A DNA stretch of 64,000 bases from Rhizophagus irregularis (GCF_026210795.1 NC_089439.1:186001-250000); one strand, 5' to 3'. Counted from the stretch's first letter, positions 1 to 11,621 are shown. Notes: generated from the sequence alone by a model not told the origin. Program-made: numbers and translations.

Positions 1-365
1 AAATTTCATAGCCAATCATATTCGATAAAAAAATAAATAAATAAATAAAAAAAAACTGCTAACTGCTAAAATACTTTATTTTCTTAAAATATCCAATTTT
101 TATTTAATTCGGAAGATCTGGCTAAATTTTGGTTAACTCAGCCGAAAGTAAGACAGTATTACATAAAGGGTAATGTGTAACAGGTCAGCGATCATTTGAA
201 GTCCAAATTGTTTACTTTTAATAAATTTCGTGAGATAAAATTTTTTTTTTAAATGAAAAACCCCACAAACTCCAAAACTTTGATAATTAATTTTTAGTTT
301 GAATCATTTTACCCATTTATTTAACCCCTGATTAATTTCTTTTATTTGGTCTTTAAATAGAAATA
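1..365. other. AT-rich upstream region of the HMG-like gene
   Basis: There is no open reading frame worth calling. The last part directly precedes the start codon of the first gene and presumably holds its promoter and 5' leader. I see no clear TATA element, only poly-A and poly-T runs. Confidence 0.5.
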
Positions 366-2092
366 ATGGATAACAATAACAATAATACCACGAATATTCA
401 AGAATTAAATGAAGCTATTCGTATCGAACTTGATAGGCAAGACTCCGTAATAAAGCAACTTTCTGACAAGTTTGGAATGACTGAAAATGTTATCAGGGTA
501 GATCTAAGTTAAAATATTTGATAGATCAAAATCAACTTTGATCATGTTTGTAAAATTTTTTGTAAAAAAAAAATAATAATTTATATTTATTTATTTTTTT
601 TTATTTTTTTTTTTTATTTTATAGAATATAATGAAAGAGAAAAGACCGGTTGTTAGGAAAGAGAAAAATTTTACCGCATTTAACATGTTTGTTGAAGATT
701 CAAAGTTACGAGGAAAAAGTGATTATAATGATTATATTAATTATACAGTTTTAAAAGTATATATATACAATATATTTTCATTATATAATATTTATATTTT
801 ATTGATTTTTTTAGATAATTATGAATCACGGTTAATGTGGGACCTGATGTCATCGGAACAAAAGTTATCATATCAAGCAGAAGCTAATAAACGTAATCTT
901 GAAAATTGTTATTCCGAAGTTAAATATATCCAAAATTCTGATGAAAGAATAAGTGTATTAAAAGATGGTTTAAGAGAATTAAAGTATCAGGTATAAAAAA
1001 AAAAAATGTATTATTATAAATGTAAATTTTAAATTTATGAATGTAAATATGTATATATATATATTTCTATATACATTTTTTTTTTTTTTTTGAAAAAAAT
1101 AAATGGGTATTTTATTATAGTGCTGTCGATTAAATCAAGAATGTGGTTGGGATTTCTTAGTTATTACTATTGAACCAAACGTGATGCCAAATTCTTCATT
1201 TGGGTTTGGAAGTTCGTTGACAAATGATTTTTGTATTGAACAATCTGATGATATTTTACAACTTAGTAAAAAATTATATCAATATGGCGAATCAAGGAAA
1301 TACCGTATGTTTATTTTTATTTTTTATTTATTTCTTTTTTTTTATTCATTCTTTGCAAAAAAACCTAACTTTACTTCTTATCTTTTAGAAATAATATCAA
1401 AACAACAAATTGATACAGAAAACGATAAATTAGAATCCTTAATATCTCAAACGCCATCATTGAATTGTCAATCATCGTTTACAAGTGAAAGTGCAATTGA
1501 TAATAATGATGATATTGATTCCGAATATTCTACTTCTTCTTTATCTTCTATGTGTATGAATTCCGACGAATTCGATGAAAATTTAGATATGGATTCCGAA
1601 TCATCATCTACGGATTCTGAGGATTTAGATGAAAGTTTTGTAACTGAAACCGATAAAGAAACAGAAGATGATGATAAGACTGTTTGTGATGATGAGACAG
1701 ATTTAGCCGATGATCCTACATATAAATTACTTTCTCAAGATTATATGAATGTTCATCTTGATAATAAATTAAAATCTGCCGTTAGAAAATTCTTAAAAGC
1801 AAGATTTTGTAAGTATTTTATAAATGTTTAATATAATTTTTTCTTTTTAATTAATTTTATTAATTTTATAGGTGCTGATACTGGAAAAAACATCAATATT
1901 CCTTACAAAGATTGGAAAAAACAGACAAAATATTCGATATCTGGATGGCCTGAAAATATAAAGTTTGAAGATTGGGCAAAGGTTAAAGAAAAAAGAGAAG
2001 TATATCGTCATTTACTTGATGTTCATTTTCATGTTAATGAGGAAGCTCCAGAATTTGTTAGGATTAATAAGAAGAGAAGAAAGATAGCATAA
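366..2092 (+). CDS. HMG-box-like DNA-binding protein with N-terminal helix-turn-helix-like segment
   Basis: I reconstruct six exons: 366-497, 625-718, 815-990, 1121-1304, 1389-1808 and 1872-2092, giving about 408 residues and ending in TAA. All introns are GT-AG and phases agree. The weakest point is intron 2: donor GTGATT at 719 is the only one I found that keeps frame, while the later GT at 757 breaks it. Residues about 10-48 look like a helix-turn-helix (VIKQLSDKFGMTENVIR). Residues about 59-105 resemble an HMG box: FTAFNMF for helix 1, then W84, L86, EQK at 90-92, Y95 and A99. The loop between helices 1 and 2 is short. The fifth exon encodes a Ser/Asp/Glu-rich acidic stretch. The last exon has several tryptophans (DWKK, SGWPENIKF, EDWAKV) and ends with a basic KKRRK nuclear-localisation-like motif. 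A nuclear chromatin or transcription role is inferred. HMG-box proteins, including MATA-HMG types, are numerous in Rhizophagus, but I cannot assign this one to a subfamily. Confidence 0.7.
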
Positions 2093-2897
2093 GTATGGAC
2101 AATAATATAATTTTTTTACGTGGCGCAGGAATTTAATTTTCTTATTTTTTTTTTCCAATAAATTTCAATTTATCAAAAGATCTATTACATTTTATACATG
2201 ATAATAATTTTTTTGTGAATAACTTGTTTCTTTTCATTTCAATTAATTAGTGGTTAACTTTCTCAAGACCAGAATATTTATTTACTTAAATTATTTTAGA
2301 AACACTGGAAGAATTAGACTAAGTATTTTAGCAATAATTATTTTTAACAATACGCGGTATATTAAATAATTTAAGCATTTGAGCATTTGAGCTAGAATTT
2401 TGGTAAGATAAATAATATTAATGAAGAATATTTTTTTTTTTTCCCACAAGTTGAGCCAGGTCTTTCAAAAGTTCGATAGGAGCTGAAATCATTATATTGG
2501 AATGTTATTTTATGCTCATAAACAGAGCAGGCAGTATTTTTAAAATATACCTTGTAATTAATAAATTATAAAAAAATAAAATTATTTGAATTCAAAATCT
2601 GTTAATATTATCTATTGTCAATATTGGTGGTTCACTTGTTAGACTAAATGTTTGTCTAGATGTTTTATTAGTCTAATTGTTTTGTTTGTCTAGTTGTTTA
2701 AAAGGAATTACATCAACTAATGATTGAAAAAAACAAACCTATAAACCAGTAAATAATATAAATGTATAGAAATCCAAATATGATCCTGAATGAACATGTA
2801 AATCCATGACCTTTTTTGTAAAAATAAAATCGTATATTGAATTTGCATTACACGCCCTTTTATTTTATACTCTATTATTACTTTTGTTCTTTTTATT
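2093..2897. other. Intergenic region, no gene seen
   Basis: AT-rich spacer between the HMG-like gene and the small Cys-containing ORF. A short repeated 'gtctagttgttt'-type motif occurs near 2640-2700. No gene, RNA or bounded repeat could be supported. Confidence 0.4.
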
Positions 2898-3056
2898 ATG
2901 AGAATAAAATGTATTGTGTGTCGAGTAAAATGCGATTGTGTCCGTCAATCTACAATTCTAAATTACGCTGCGTCTACTCAGCCTATCAATAATTATTTAA
3001 CACGTTATACACAACCCTTAAAAAGTATCACAACCCTTAAAAAGTATTATAAATGA
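2898..3056 (+). CDS. Small ORF with a cysteine cluster, 52 residues, doubtful
   Basis: ATG at 2898 opens 52 codons ending with TGA at 3054-3056. The start reads MRIKCIVCRVKCDCVR, with C-x2-C-x4-C-x-C spacing that resembles part of a zinc knuckle, followed by NYAASTQPINNYLTRY. A near-repeat (CAACCCTTAAAAAGTAT twice) lies at its 3' end. It is too short for the feature calls of a gene finder and could be the remnant of a zinc-finger or transposon protein. It lies 140 bases upstream of the F-box gene. I do not recognise it. Confidence 0.25.
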   Translation: MRIKCIVCRVKCDCVRQSTILNYAASTQPINNYLTRYTQPLKSITTLKKYYK

Positions 3057-3195
3057 TTTGGATCAACATTTATTGCGACTAATTGATTATAATATAACTA
3101 AATTTGGCTTTGTATATCATTGTTACAGTATTTATTTTATTACGTTTCGAAACTTTTCATTTTCTAAACTCTTTCCTCTTTCCCCTTTCAAAAAT

Positions 3196-4800
3196 ATGGC
3201 ATCATATTTAATTTCAGAATGTTTGGAAATCATTTTTTTAAACCTTACAGAATATCCTTCTAATTATATTAAAACAAATGTTTCTACTAAAGATTTATAT
3301 TCTTGTACACTAGTATCAAGACATTGGTGTAAAATTTCAACTCCATTATTATATGCTTTTCCATTTCATCATTTTCGTAATAATATTTCTCATTCACAAT
3401 ATTATAAATTAATTCGTACTTTATTAACTTGTGCTCCACAATTTGAGATAAAAAGAACTTATAAACAAGTATTATTACAAATTCCTAAAAAAAATTTTAA
3501 AAAAAATCCTAAATCAAACATTTTATCAACTTTTAATTATATTGCTTTTATTCGTGGTTTGATATTTCATAAAATGATGTTTGAAACAGAATTATTATAT
3601 GATAATTCTAATAAAGAAATATGGTTATTTGATTATGATTTAAATAGAATCTCAATAGAAACAGCTATTGCAATTATGAATCATCTTATAAAATTCATTT
3701 GTAATAATTGTAATAATTTAAAAATTTTGGAATTTTCTTATGGAATAAAAAATGATCATGAAATAATTAATTTATTAACTTTAAATGATTCTAATGGAAA
3801 AAATAAGTTAAGTGAATTAAAAGAATTATATTATTATAATATTAATTCTAATTCTTCTGCTGGGGATAATCTTTATTTAACTCCTTTAAATAATGTTTAT
3901 AATTTGAAATTATTTTATTTATTAAATGGTGAAATTAATTCTTTTAAAAAAGTAAATTCAATATCTCAATTTATTACTTCACAAAAAAAATTACAACATT
4001 TCATATTATCAGGAATTGAAGAATTTGAGGATATGATTCAAAATTTAAATTTTATGGTTTATAGATTTCTTATGGATTTAATTTTTAATGCAACTAATTA
4101 TTTTAATATTTTGATTCATTCATTATCAACTCAATCTGAAACTTTACAAATATTGGAATTTAGATATCTTGCTGATAATTTAATTAATGGTGAAGTTTTA
4201 GATTCTTTAATTTTACTTAAAAATATTAGAGTTTTAAAATTTTATAAATGTGAAAATATTGATAATTTACATACTTGGATAAAAAATTTGAAAAAACTTG
4301 AAATATTTGAAATTACTGTTGGTAATAGAAGAATTTCTGAAATTAGTTTAATTCAATTAATTCAATCATTTTCAAATATTTTTAATCAATTAATTATAAT
4401 TGATGATCATGAAAAATGTGATTTTACTAAATTATTTAAATTGATTCCAATTTATTTACAAAATTCTTTAACTCATTTAGAACTTCCAAAGATTTTTTTA
4501 TCTGAATTAATCCCTATATTTAAATCATGTAATAAACTTATTTATATTAGTGTAATTTTGATAAATAATGAATTACAAGATGAAGATTTGGAAATTTTAG
4601 GTGATTTTGTTCCTAAAACTTTAAAAAGATTTAAATTAAAAGGAATTCAATCAAAATTATCAATGAATTTATTCTTAGAAGCTTATATAAAAAATGGTGG
4701 TACATTAAAATATTTGGAACTTGAATATCTTAATGTTTTTAGTAAAAATCATATTAATGTTAATGAACAATTTGGTGTTCAAATCATTGAGTATCATTAG
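3196..4800 (+). CDS. F-box protein with leucine-rich C-terminal region
   Basis: Single-exon gene of 534 residues starting at ATG 3196 (MASYLISECLEIIFLNL) and ending in TAG. The frame is open further upstream to about 3058, but that part is hydrophobic and the F-box begins right after ATG 3196, so I prefer this start. Residues about 5-50 fit the F-box: ECLEIIFLNL, then DLYSCTLVSRHWCKIS and PLLYAFPF, where the SCxLVSRxWC core is typical of the very large F-box family of Rhizophagus. The rest carries irregular leucine-rich repeats, for example LKILEFSYG, LQILEFRYL, IRVLKFYKC, LTHLELPK and LKYLELEYL. F-box proteins usually bind Skp1 in SCF ubiquitin ligases and present substrates through the repeats; the substrate here is unknown. 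No frameshift is visible, so it looks intact. Confidence 0.85.
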   Translation: MASYLISECLEIIFLNLTEYPSNYIKTNVSTKDLYSCTLVSRHWCKISTPLLYAFPFHHFRNNISHSQYYKLIRTLLTCAPQFEIKRTYKQVLLQIPKKNFKKNPKSNILSTFNYIAFIRGLIFHKMMFETELLYDNSNKEIWLFDYDLNRISIETAIAIMNHLIKFICNNCNNLKILEFSYGIKNDHEIINLLTLNDSNGKNKLSELKELYYYNINSNSSAGDNLYLTPLNNVYNLKLFYLLNGEINSFKKVNSISQFITSQKKLQHFILSGIEEFEDMIQNLNFMVYRFLMDLIFNATNYFNILIHSLSTQSETLQILEFRYLADNLINGEVLDSLILLKNIRVLKFYKCENIDNLHTWIKNLKKLEIFEITVGNRRISEISLIQLIQSFSNIFNQLIIIDDHEKCDFTKLFKLIPIYLQNSLTHLELPKIFLSELIPIFKSCNKLIYISVILINNELQDEDLEILGDFVPKTLKRFKLKGIQSKLSMNLFLEAYIKNGGTLKYLELEYLNVFSKNHINVNEQFGVQIIEYH

Positions 4801-6439
4801 ATGATCATTGTGTGGTGTGTGGTTTTATCTTTATAATTATTATCGTATATATATATATATTTTTTAATACTATATTAGAAGACATTATATTTTTATATTA
4901 TATTAGAAAAACATTTTTTTTAAATAAATCAATAATTTTTTAGTACAAAATATTCTTTGAAATTATTAAGTGGTTCGTTAACATTTGCAATTCATTCTTT
5001 GGGCGGACCAAGACTGGTCCTTCTAAGGTAAGTGAGGGATGCATCTTCTTCACAAGTGTGTGCATTATTTAGCAAGTTTTCATTTTGATCATCAAGACTT
5101 CATTAAAATAACCATCTACAGCAGGCGCAACTGGAATATCTTGATCTAGATATATACCGATGCACTATATTGGATTGGTAGGCTTTGCTTTCCCTCAAAA
5201 GAAACTAGAAAATCAAAAACGATTTTTATTAATTAGTTCATTTATTAATAAAATTATCTTTTTTTACATTTTTATACTAGATCGCGTCAAGGTAAATGCT
5301 CACTATGTCGTAAGTGATTTATTTATTAAAACTATAAAATTAACAAAATGTGTAAACTAAATACTAAACTCAAATAATTATTTATTATGGTGCGTCAATA
5401 TAGGTTCTTAAATGAGATTTTTTTTATCGTGGCATATTTCACAAAAATAATGAATTTAAAAGAATTCTTTTTTTTAACTCATCGATCTCATTGACTGGAA
5501 TGACTCAGGACTAATTCAGGACCTGGGTTGTCTGGTCCTTGGGTTTGGACAACGTACCTCCTTATTCTTGAATGGGTTCTCTTATTCTTTATATTCAGTA
5601 AGTTTGAATGATTTCATACAAATGAGGGAAAGGCTCTCTAAAACATAACTTTACGTACACTTGAATAAATCTTTCTTAATTTTTAGTAATGGATTTTGGA
5701 CAAGTTTGGATATATATATAAAAATATCCAAAAACTGACTATTGTAACTTGTAAGCATTCTGTAATTTTTTGGTCTTTTAATTTATTTGAGTTTTATTTT
5801 TATGAATTTAAATCCCTTTGATTATTACTAATATTTAATAAGTTGGATTATACTAGATATCAATATACGATTGTGAAGTAGTCATTTCAAGATCAGAGAT
5901 TGTAACTTGGATCAGCGTTTAGAAAAGAAAATTAGAATCCTTCAATGGCGTCGATTGAAATCTCCATATATGGGCAATTGGGCAATTATTATTTCTTTTG
6001 TTCAAAAGTTCTCCAATTTGATCCTATTATCAAAGCTTTTAAATTTTTAATATCCCTATTATTTTTAATTTACTTCTTGTAGTTGATCACCGTTAATTAA
6101 TCCCCTAATAAGTGACAAACTGTTTAATCTGTCATCAGTAGAATTTCAAATATCACTTGCAATATTAAATTTACAAATATGTAAAATGGGCAAATTTATG
6201 AAATTATTTGAATATACAAGTATGTGAAATACAAAATTAATAATGAATAAATGAGCAAAGTTGTTAATGAAATCAATCGAAACTCTGATGCTCTAAATGT
6301 TTTCAAAAAATCGTACGCGAAAATGTGCGTTAAATTACATGAATGTGTTTGACAGTTACGTGTTGAAACTATATGTAATATCACAAGATGGTGATGTTCT
6401 CTATTTTTTTGCCACGTACTACCACCCACGTACCGTGGG
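4801..6439. other. Intergenic region with decayed coding scraps
   Basis: AT-rich. Around 4990-5160 the sequence is less AT-rich and looks like eroded coding DNA. On the minus strand a run reads QDIPVAPAVDGYFNE, and on the plus strand there is a donor-like GGTAAGTG at about 5027. A 66-codon open frame at 5160-5360 has no recognisable motif and I do not call it. 'Caggac' motifs recur at 5500-5560. Confidence 0.35.
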
Positions 6440-7021
6440 TAGGGATGGAAATCGGTTCGTCGATTCTAATTCGGTTCCACATCGGATCTAATAGATAAAA
6501 ATATGAGCTACGTGCAACACAAGTAGAGCATGATGATGATCAATCAGAAAAATTTTGATTGGTCTTCAAATGATAGTTGGTGTGTGATCGTCACTCAATT
6601 TGAATCGGTTCTTGAAGTCAGTTCGAAATCGGTTCGAAGTTCATAACGGTTTTCATGGTTAAAAGAAGTTTTAAGCTCAAGAGATCCAGAATCTTTTTAA
6701 ATTTAAGATCAGTTCCAGAATCGACTCGAGTCGACTCATTTTGGGGTTGGTACGAAATCCTGAAACTCGAAATCCTGAAGGTACATTATCCGACACTTTG
6801 TAATTCTGAAATTCAAAATATCGAAATGAAAAATCTTGAAATTTATTAATAAAAGAAAGAAAATTAATATTATAGGGTGTCAGGATTATAAAATTCGGGA
6901 TATAAAATTTGGGATTATGACAATTTGGGATTATGATAATTCGGATTTAGAGTACCTTTGGGATTTCGCGAGTTTTGGGATTTTGGACGGATCTCCTCAT
7001 TTTGAATCGATTCCATCTCTA
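6440..7021. mobile_element. hAT-type MITE, 582 bp, 8-bp target duplication
   Basis: The left end reads TAGGGATGGAAATCGG and the right end, reverse complemented, TAGAGATGGAATCGA. The flanks are ACCGTGGG (6432-6439) and ACCGAGGG (7022-7029), an 8-bp target duplication with one mismatch. Eight-base duplications and TAGGG-type ends are characteristic of hAT elements. The interior is rich in TCGGTTC/GAACCGA subterminal repeats and has no transposase frame. It is therefore non-autonomous. Confidence 0.75.
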
Positions 7022-7889
7022 ACCGAGGGACAGATCACAGAAAACAGAAAATTTAGGTTTCTTGATGCAGACAACATCAAACCTTAAAATAAACAGAAGT
7101 CTCAGCTCTAAGTAGACCAAAAGAATCATAAGGAGAAGAAAGATGAAGAGAAAATCCATTCGGCAAATGCCGTAGCAGAAAGTTGAAGACTAAGAAAGCA
7201 CATGACATTATTGTTGATTGCTATATATGGTAAATTGGAATTTGGTGATACCGAAATATTATGGCGATATAATTAGGGATAAGGAACGACTCGCTCGCTC
7301 GCGTTCCGGTTCTGAACCGATACTATTGAACGGACCGACTTGAGCCGCTTGAACTGAGTCAGTTCATATCAAAAATTTATCAGAACCGATTCGGAACCGA
7401 AAGTACTGAATCGAAAGGAGTAATGCCGGATTGAAATGAATTATACCACCGTAATGCTGAATTGCCGAAATGAATTACAGTTAATCATTATTAAAATTAT
7501 AAATTTTCAAATAGAGTATCAAATCTGCATTATGGTAATTCCCAAATTTGTGCAATTTGGCATTACGTCAACTTACCAATTCAGCATTACAGCAATCAGA
7601 TCTGGTGTAATATCAGCATTACATAGTGTACTGTATTGCCGAATTAATTCACCATCATCATGACATGCTGTCTTCGTTAGAACTATCCTAAAATTTATTA
7701 GTCAAAATTAGAAGGAAAATGAACGGTAGTTATGTTAGCTGACTGAGAGATGTGCCATCGTATTTGGGTTGGCTGATAATTTTGGTTTCTTTTATCGATT
7801 TTGTAGTTAAATTTTTTTTTTAGTTGCCAGTTATTTAATATGGGAAATAGAACAACGTCTTTCATTATATGAGTATGCTGTTCTACAGG
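7022..7889. other. Intergenic region with a second, partial AACCG-rich remnant
   Basis: At about 7270-7420 there is a cluster of GAACCGA/TCGGTTC motifs beginning TAGGGATAAGGAACGAC, resembling the MITE at 6440-7021. I could not define both ends. The rest (7420-7890) holds no gene. The 7698-7907 minus-strand frame is not supported. Confidence 0.4.
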
Positions 7890-8735
7890 AATTATCAGAG
7901 ATCTCATACGTCTAGACCTTTCTAAAAAAAGAAGAATTTGTTGAAAGAAACAAATTAAAAAAAATGTGACTGACCCACGAAAATCCTACGGTTTTTGACA
8001 CTTTTGGCTCATTTTGTTAGGGCTTTGTGATATTCTTCATCTAGAAGACAAAAAGTTAGCAATGTTTTGTTAAAAAAAATTAAAACAATTAAACAAAAGT
8101 TGATTCTTTACCGAGATCCTATATGTTCAGACCTGAAAACAAGCTGTCTAAAAAAAAGATAAAAATGAAGCGTTAGTCCGGTTTCCTATAAATAAAAACA
8201 AATTATAAAATATTAGTTTTGAAAAAAAAATTGCCTGGAGTAAAAAAAAAAATTAAAAAAAATTAATTGTCCCCACGTTATGACCTGAAGAAAAGTCGCC
8301 TAAAAAAAGAGACAACCCGACCCGAAACATTAATAAATGTTTCGTTGAGTAATAATTCAAACCACCCCTCTTATCAAATCCATGTAGAATGGACCTTCAC
8401 CGTATACTTCTGATACCCAATAAGTCATCTAAAAAAAGAGAAATAAAACGAAACATTAATAGACATTTCGTTATAACATTTTGTTGACACACAAAAAGAA
8501 TAAGAGAAGGATGGATAGGACAAGGAGAAAGAACGAGTGGAGGGGAGAAGGGAAACCCGAGCAGAAGTGAAAGCAAGAAGTGAAAGAGTGGATAAAGAGA
8601 AGGGAAAAAATTTCGTTGAAAATTAAAAGTTTGAAAAAGTATCTTATCTTATTGAGAAGTAAAGTTACAGTGAATAAAAAAAGTTTAAAAAAGTTTATTT
8701 TTTAGTAAAATATAAATAGGGGCTTTTCCACCCGA
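7890..8735 (-). other. Cassette locus L1: promoter-like box, pyrimidine-rich leader, exon-like cassettes
   Basis: Read on the minus strand, a TATA-like CCTATTTATATT (about 8711-8722) follows AAAAGCCC. Next come a T-rich stretch and a pyrimidine-rich leader (about 8630-8480: CCCTTCTC, CTTTCTCC and similar). Then come short exon-like blocks, each preceded by a CTTTTTTTAG acceptor. The array matches the plus strand at 33430-34140 closely. Examples are the block containing GGGTATCAGAAG and the one with GAGCCAAAAGTGTCAAAAA. No long reading frame runs through it. It may be a spliced noncoding transcript or a decayed gene; transcription is not proven. Confidence 0.45.
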
Positions 8736-9459
8736 AATCATACGTATCTTAATATAATTTAAACTATACGTATGTAAATTTAGTACAGGCCGAAATTCAT
8801 TTCAAATAATGATAAATTGTAAATTTAGCATAAAGTTAAATTTTCGCCCTTGTAAAGTAGTTAAGTATTCATTAAAAAAATATGCAAATTTAAGTTATTT
8901 AAATACTTATCTCTGTAAAGAAATAAGTGTTCATTAAAAAGAATATGCAAATTTAAATTATTTAAATTTTCATACAGTATAAAGTTCCTATAAAGTAGTT
9001 AATTTGCCATCAAATATTATTTAATAGATTAAAAAAATATCTTGAATTAATTTTTTCGACTAATTTTCAATTCATATTACTACTTTTTTAAGATCCATAT
9101 GATAATTTTTTACGATTTGAAAATATTAAATATTTATTACTTAAATTCATTCGATTATTTTGCGAAATCACAAAATTTATCGTCACGTGATCATTCAAAA
9201 TTGATGCGATTGAGTAACTGCTTGGGTAGCAAATCACAAAGTTTATATATTTAAATTTAAATAAAACGATTTATTATTATACTATTAAGTCAAAATCTTT
9301 ATAATAATAATAATAATAATTTAATAGTTAAAAAATTTCAAATATGTTTAAGTCAAACATAATACTATACTTAATAACATAATAAAATATACATGCGTAG
9401 AACTAATAAAATAATGTTATTATTTTATGATTAGTATATAAGCGATATATATACAGTAA
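8736..9459. other. Downstream flank of SSP1, shared with other SSP copies
   Basis: This block recurs 3' of every SSP gene examined. It includes the motifs CAGGCCGAAATTCATTTC, ATTTGATGGCAAATTA (reverse complemented) and a (TAA)n microsatellite at about 9300-9320. It contains no reading frame. It marks the extent of the duplicated unit and presumably includes the SSP1 3' UTR and polyadenylation region. Confidence 0.5.
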
Positions 9460-9793
9460 TTAACAAGGACATTGCAAACAACCACAGTCATAGCAGGATT
9501 GGCGAAAGCCATAATCACATGCTCCACCTTGTGGATTGCATTCATAGACACGAGTAATGTTGCAATTAGGATCAACAAAGTCACCTAAGAAAAGAAAATC
9601 AAAATAAGACAAAAAAAAATGAAATCAAGCATCGAAGACAATTCAATCATTATTTACCACCGCAGTATTGGCCTTGCGGTCTGCCACCATCGCATGTACA
9701 AGAAGTAGAAACGCAACTAGCGGAGGTGTTAAAGACGAAGAAGGACAAAAGACTCAAGATAAAAAGATGATAAATAGTTCCGTTCATTTTCAT
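9460..9793 (-). CDS. Secreted 12-cysteine small protein, copy SSP1
   Basis: Two exons on the minus strand, 9793-9658 and 9584-9460, encode 86 residues. The intron has a GTAAAT donor and a TTCTTAG acceptor, interrupts a glycine codon in phase 1, and lies just after the fourth cysteine. Residues 1-25 form a signal peptide: MKMNGTIYHLFIL, a hydrophobic core LLSFFVFN, and a TSAS cleavage area. The mature part has 12 cysteines in about 61 residues, spaced C-x4-C-x-C-x9-C-x8-C-x7-C-x6-C-x7-C-x2-C-x-C-x2-C-x-C. The C-terminus CGCLQCPC resembles a metallothionein cluster, while the signal peptide and even cysteine number suggest secretion and disulfides. It is inverted relative to the other four copies. 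A role as effector, antimicrobial or metal-binding peptide is inferred; I recognise no named family. Confidence 0.8.
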
Positions 9794-9860
9794 TGTAATT
9801 TTTTTGTTGTTTTCTTTGGCAAGTTTAATTTTATAACGATTTATTAATGTGGTCAGTACT

Positions 9861-9871
9861 CTTATTTATAT
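9861..9871 (-). promoter_or_regulatory. TATA-like element of SSP1
   Basis: ATATAAATAAG on the minus strand, 67 bases before the ATG, in a block (TTTAATATAAATAAGAGTAC) present in all five SSP copies. Function as core promoter is inferred from position and conservation. Confidence 0.5.
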
Positions 9872-10345
9872 TAAATTCAGAAAGTTCGATTTTCTTGACA
9901 TTATGAATGACCCTTTTTGTGTACTCCGTTAACCAAATGACCATCTAAAATTTCATAAAACAATCTTCTTTTTTGATTTCGTAAAGCTAAGCTCGATCAA
10001 CAAAAAGTCCTTTATCATAGAAAGGAGAAACCGTCGGAACAGTCTACTTTTAGTTAAATGTTTCTCGGACTAAATTAAACTTACTCATTTTTAGTTTCTC
10101 CGGCAGATTTCCTTCATTTTGCAAAAGACCAATGAATTCAATGATACATCACGTCGCTTTCATTGCTTTTCACATGTATATGTTTAATTATAGCTGAAAC
10201 TTTTGACGATAATGTGAAATTAATTGATTCATTACGAAACCCGATATTTACAAATAATGAAAGTATAATTTAAGTAGCTTCCGCTGATAATTTCGAACTA
10301 GCACATATTTGATCTAACAAAAAGCAAAGAATGTATCAATAATGC

Positions 10346-10529
10346 CCCTATAAAAACGAAATGTGTAAATTTGTTGCTCATGTATAATAAATGTCTAAAA
10401 AAGGCACCATTTTGTTTAATTTTTGTCTTTTTGTAATGACATAAATCGGACAAAATGGTGCTTTTTTAGATGTTTTTTACACATGAACACCAATATAAAA
10501 TGAATTTAACACATTTCATTTTTATTGGG
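10346..10529. mobile_element. Palindromic MITE-like element, copy 1
   Basis: The ends are CCCTATAAAAACGAAATG and its inverse. The inner part folds into a hairpin whose arms at 10392-10415 and 10450-10472 read GGCACCATTTTGT against ACAAAATGGTGC. Homologous copies lie at 18108-18293 and 31387-31528 in the same place relative to the Hsp70 fragment and SSP gene, so the insertion predates the duplication. Confidence 0.55.
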
Positions 10530-10824
10530 ATATGTGGTTGACAAATAAAGGATAGGACTTACACATCTCCCTATTACCTTGTGTATTTCTCTGACAAAAT
10601 ATTAATGGTGTCATATGAAAATCGTAAAGACTCTTCACACTTTCAACGTTTTGCATATTTACTGTACATGCCGTTCTTAAACGACAGATAGCACGTGTAT
10701 TGGATGAAATGACTTTGTTAAATTTACTTTTGAATTCTTGTACAAAATGATTTACAAGACGATTGTCAAAATCTTCACAAATAGAAGCAGGATCTCGGAA
10801 TTGCGAAGTCCTCAGCTCCTTCAT
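10522..10824 (-). pseudogene. Hsp70 fragment, copy 1
   Basis: A 100-codon frame from ATG 10824 contains [15 protein letters not shown] and, after a short gap, SSNTRAI and RLRTAC. These match the part of the Hsp70 nucleotide-binding domain that reads GGEDFDNR, VNHF and [12 protein letters not shown]. Further on, [11 protein letters not shown] recalls the IDSLYEG region, out of register. The preceding residues are not Hsp70, and no ATPase motifs or substrate-binding domain are present. Full Hsp70 is about 640 residues, so this is a fragment that cannot act as a chaperone. Its 3' end overlaps the palindromic MITE by a few bases. Copies lie at 17819 and 31101. Confidence 0.65.
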
Positions 10825-10959
10825 AACATATGCTTTTGTCGGCACTATTTACTTATATGGTAGGCCCTATGTTGCCCTTAAAAATCTGTGTTAGCTATAT
10901 CTTATTTTATTGTATATTACAAAACTTATAGATTAAAATAGTTACTAGGAAATGGAAAC

Positions 10960-11060
10960 CGTTGTAAGTCCGGAGCGAAAAGAAAGATAAAACTCCGATT
11001 TGCGATTTCATTGGATAACGTCACGTGAGGACAGATAAACTCACGTGGTCGATCATTTTT
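10960..11060 (-). promoter_or_regulatory. Conserved CACGTG/CCAAT block upstream of Hsp70 fragment 1
   Basis: On the minus strand the order is CACGTGAG, CTCACGTGACG, ATCCAATGAAATCGC and TTTCGCTCCGGAC. It is retained at 17595-17690 and 30885-30975. E-box-like and CCAAT motifs in this order look like a promoter carried along with the Hsp70 fragment. This is inference from motif content only. Confidence 0.4.
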
Positions 11061-11369
11061 TATAATGCTATATAAAAAAAAAAAATTTACGAATTATTGA
11101 CGACTAACATTTATGATCAGTTGAAGATTTAATTGCGCATAATTTTAATATCTTTGGGCTAATTCAGGTAAAGTCCTCAAAGAAACTAATATTCTCCACC
11201 TTATTTTAGAAGGAAATCAAATATATGTTGTCGTAATAGTATTTGCTTTTATTAGAAAAAATAATATTAGAGACACTCTCCGATGAAACAAGCCATTATA
11301 TTAATTAAAGTTTTATATTTAAATTTTACTAAAAAATTTATATTAAGAGAAATAGAGAATAGAAAGTTT

Positions 11370-11440
11370 GTTACAGTCCGGCTAAAGTCTCAAGACGTAT
11401 ACAGGTCCTAGAATATAGACGGACTGGACCCAGTTTAAGG
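11370..11440. repeat. Short inverted repeat with ACAGTCCGG ends
   Basis: ACAGTCCGGCTAAAGTC opens a short foldback whose homologue is at about 30280-30332. There it is better preserved: CAGTCCGG and CCGGACTGTAA on opposite sides of GGTCCTAGCATATGAC (reverse complement). It is probably a tiny MITE that was present before the duplication. Confidence 0.35.
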
Positions 11441-11621
11441 ACTAAAACTAGGACTTGAATTAGGACATAATTCCAATGGTTGATTTTAATAAAAAAAAAA
11501 CATTTGTTAATTTATTATTACTAAGTCATATTAATGTCATAAAATTCTCACAAATAAAAAAAATGTTTTAAAGTAATGAAAGTAAAATGTAAAACATGAA
11601 AATTTTGATGGTATAATTATA

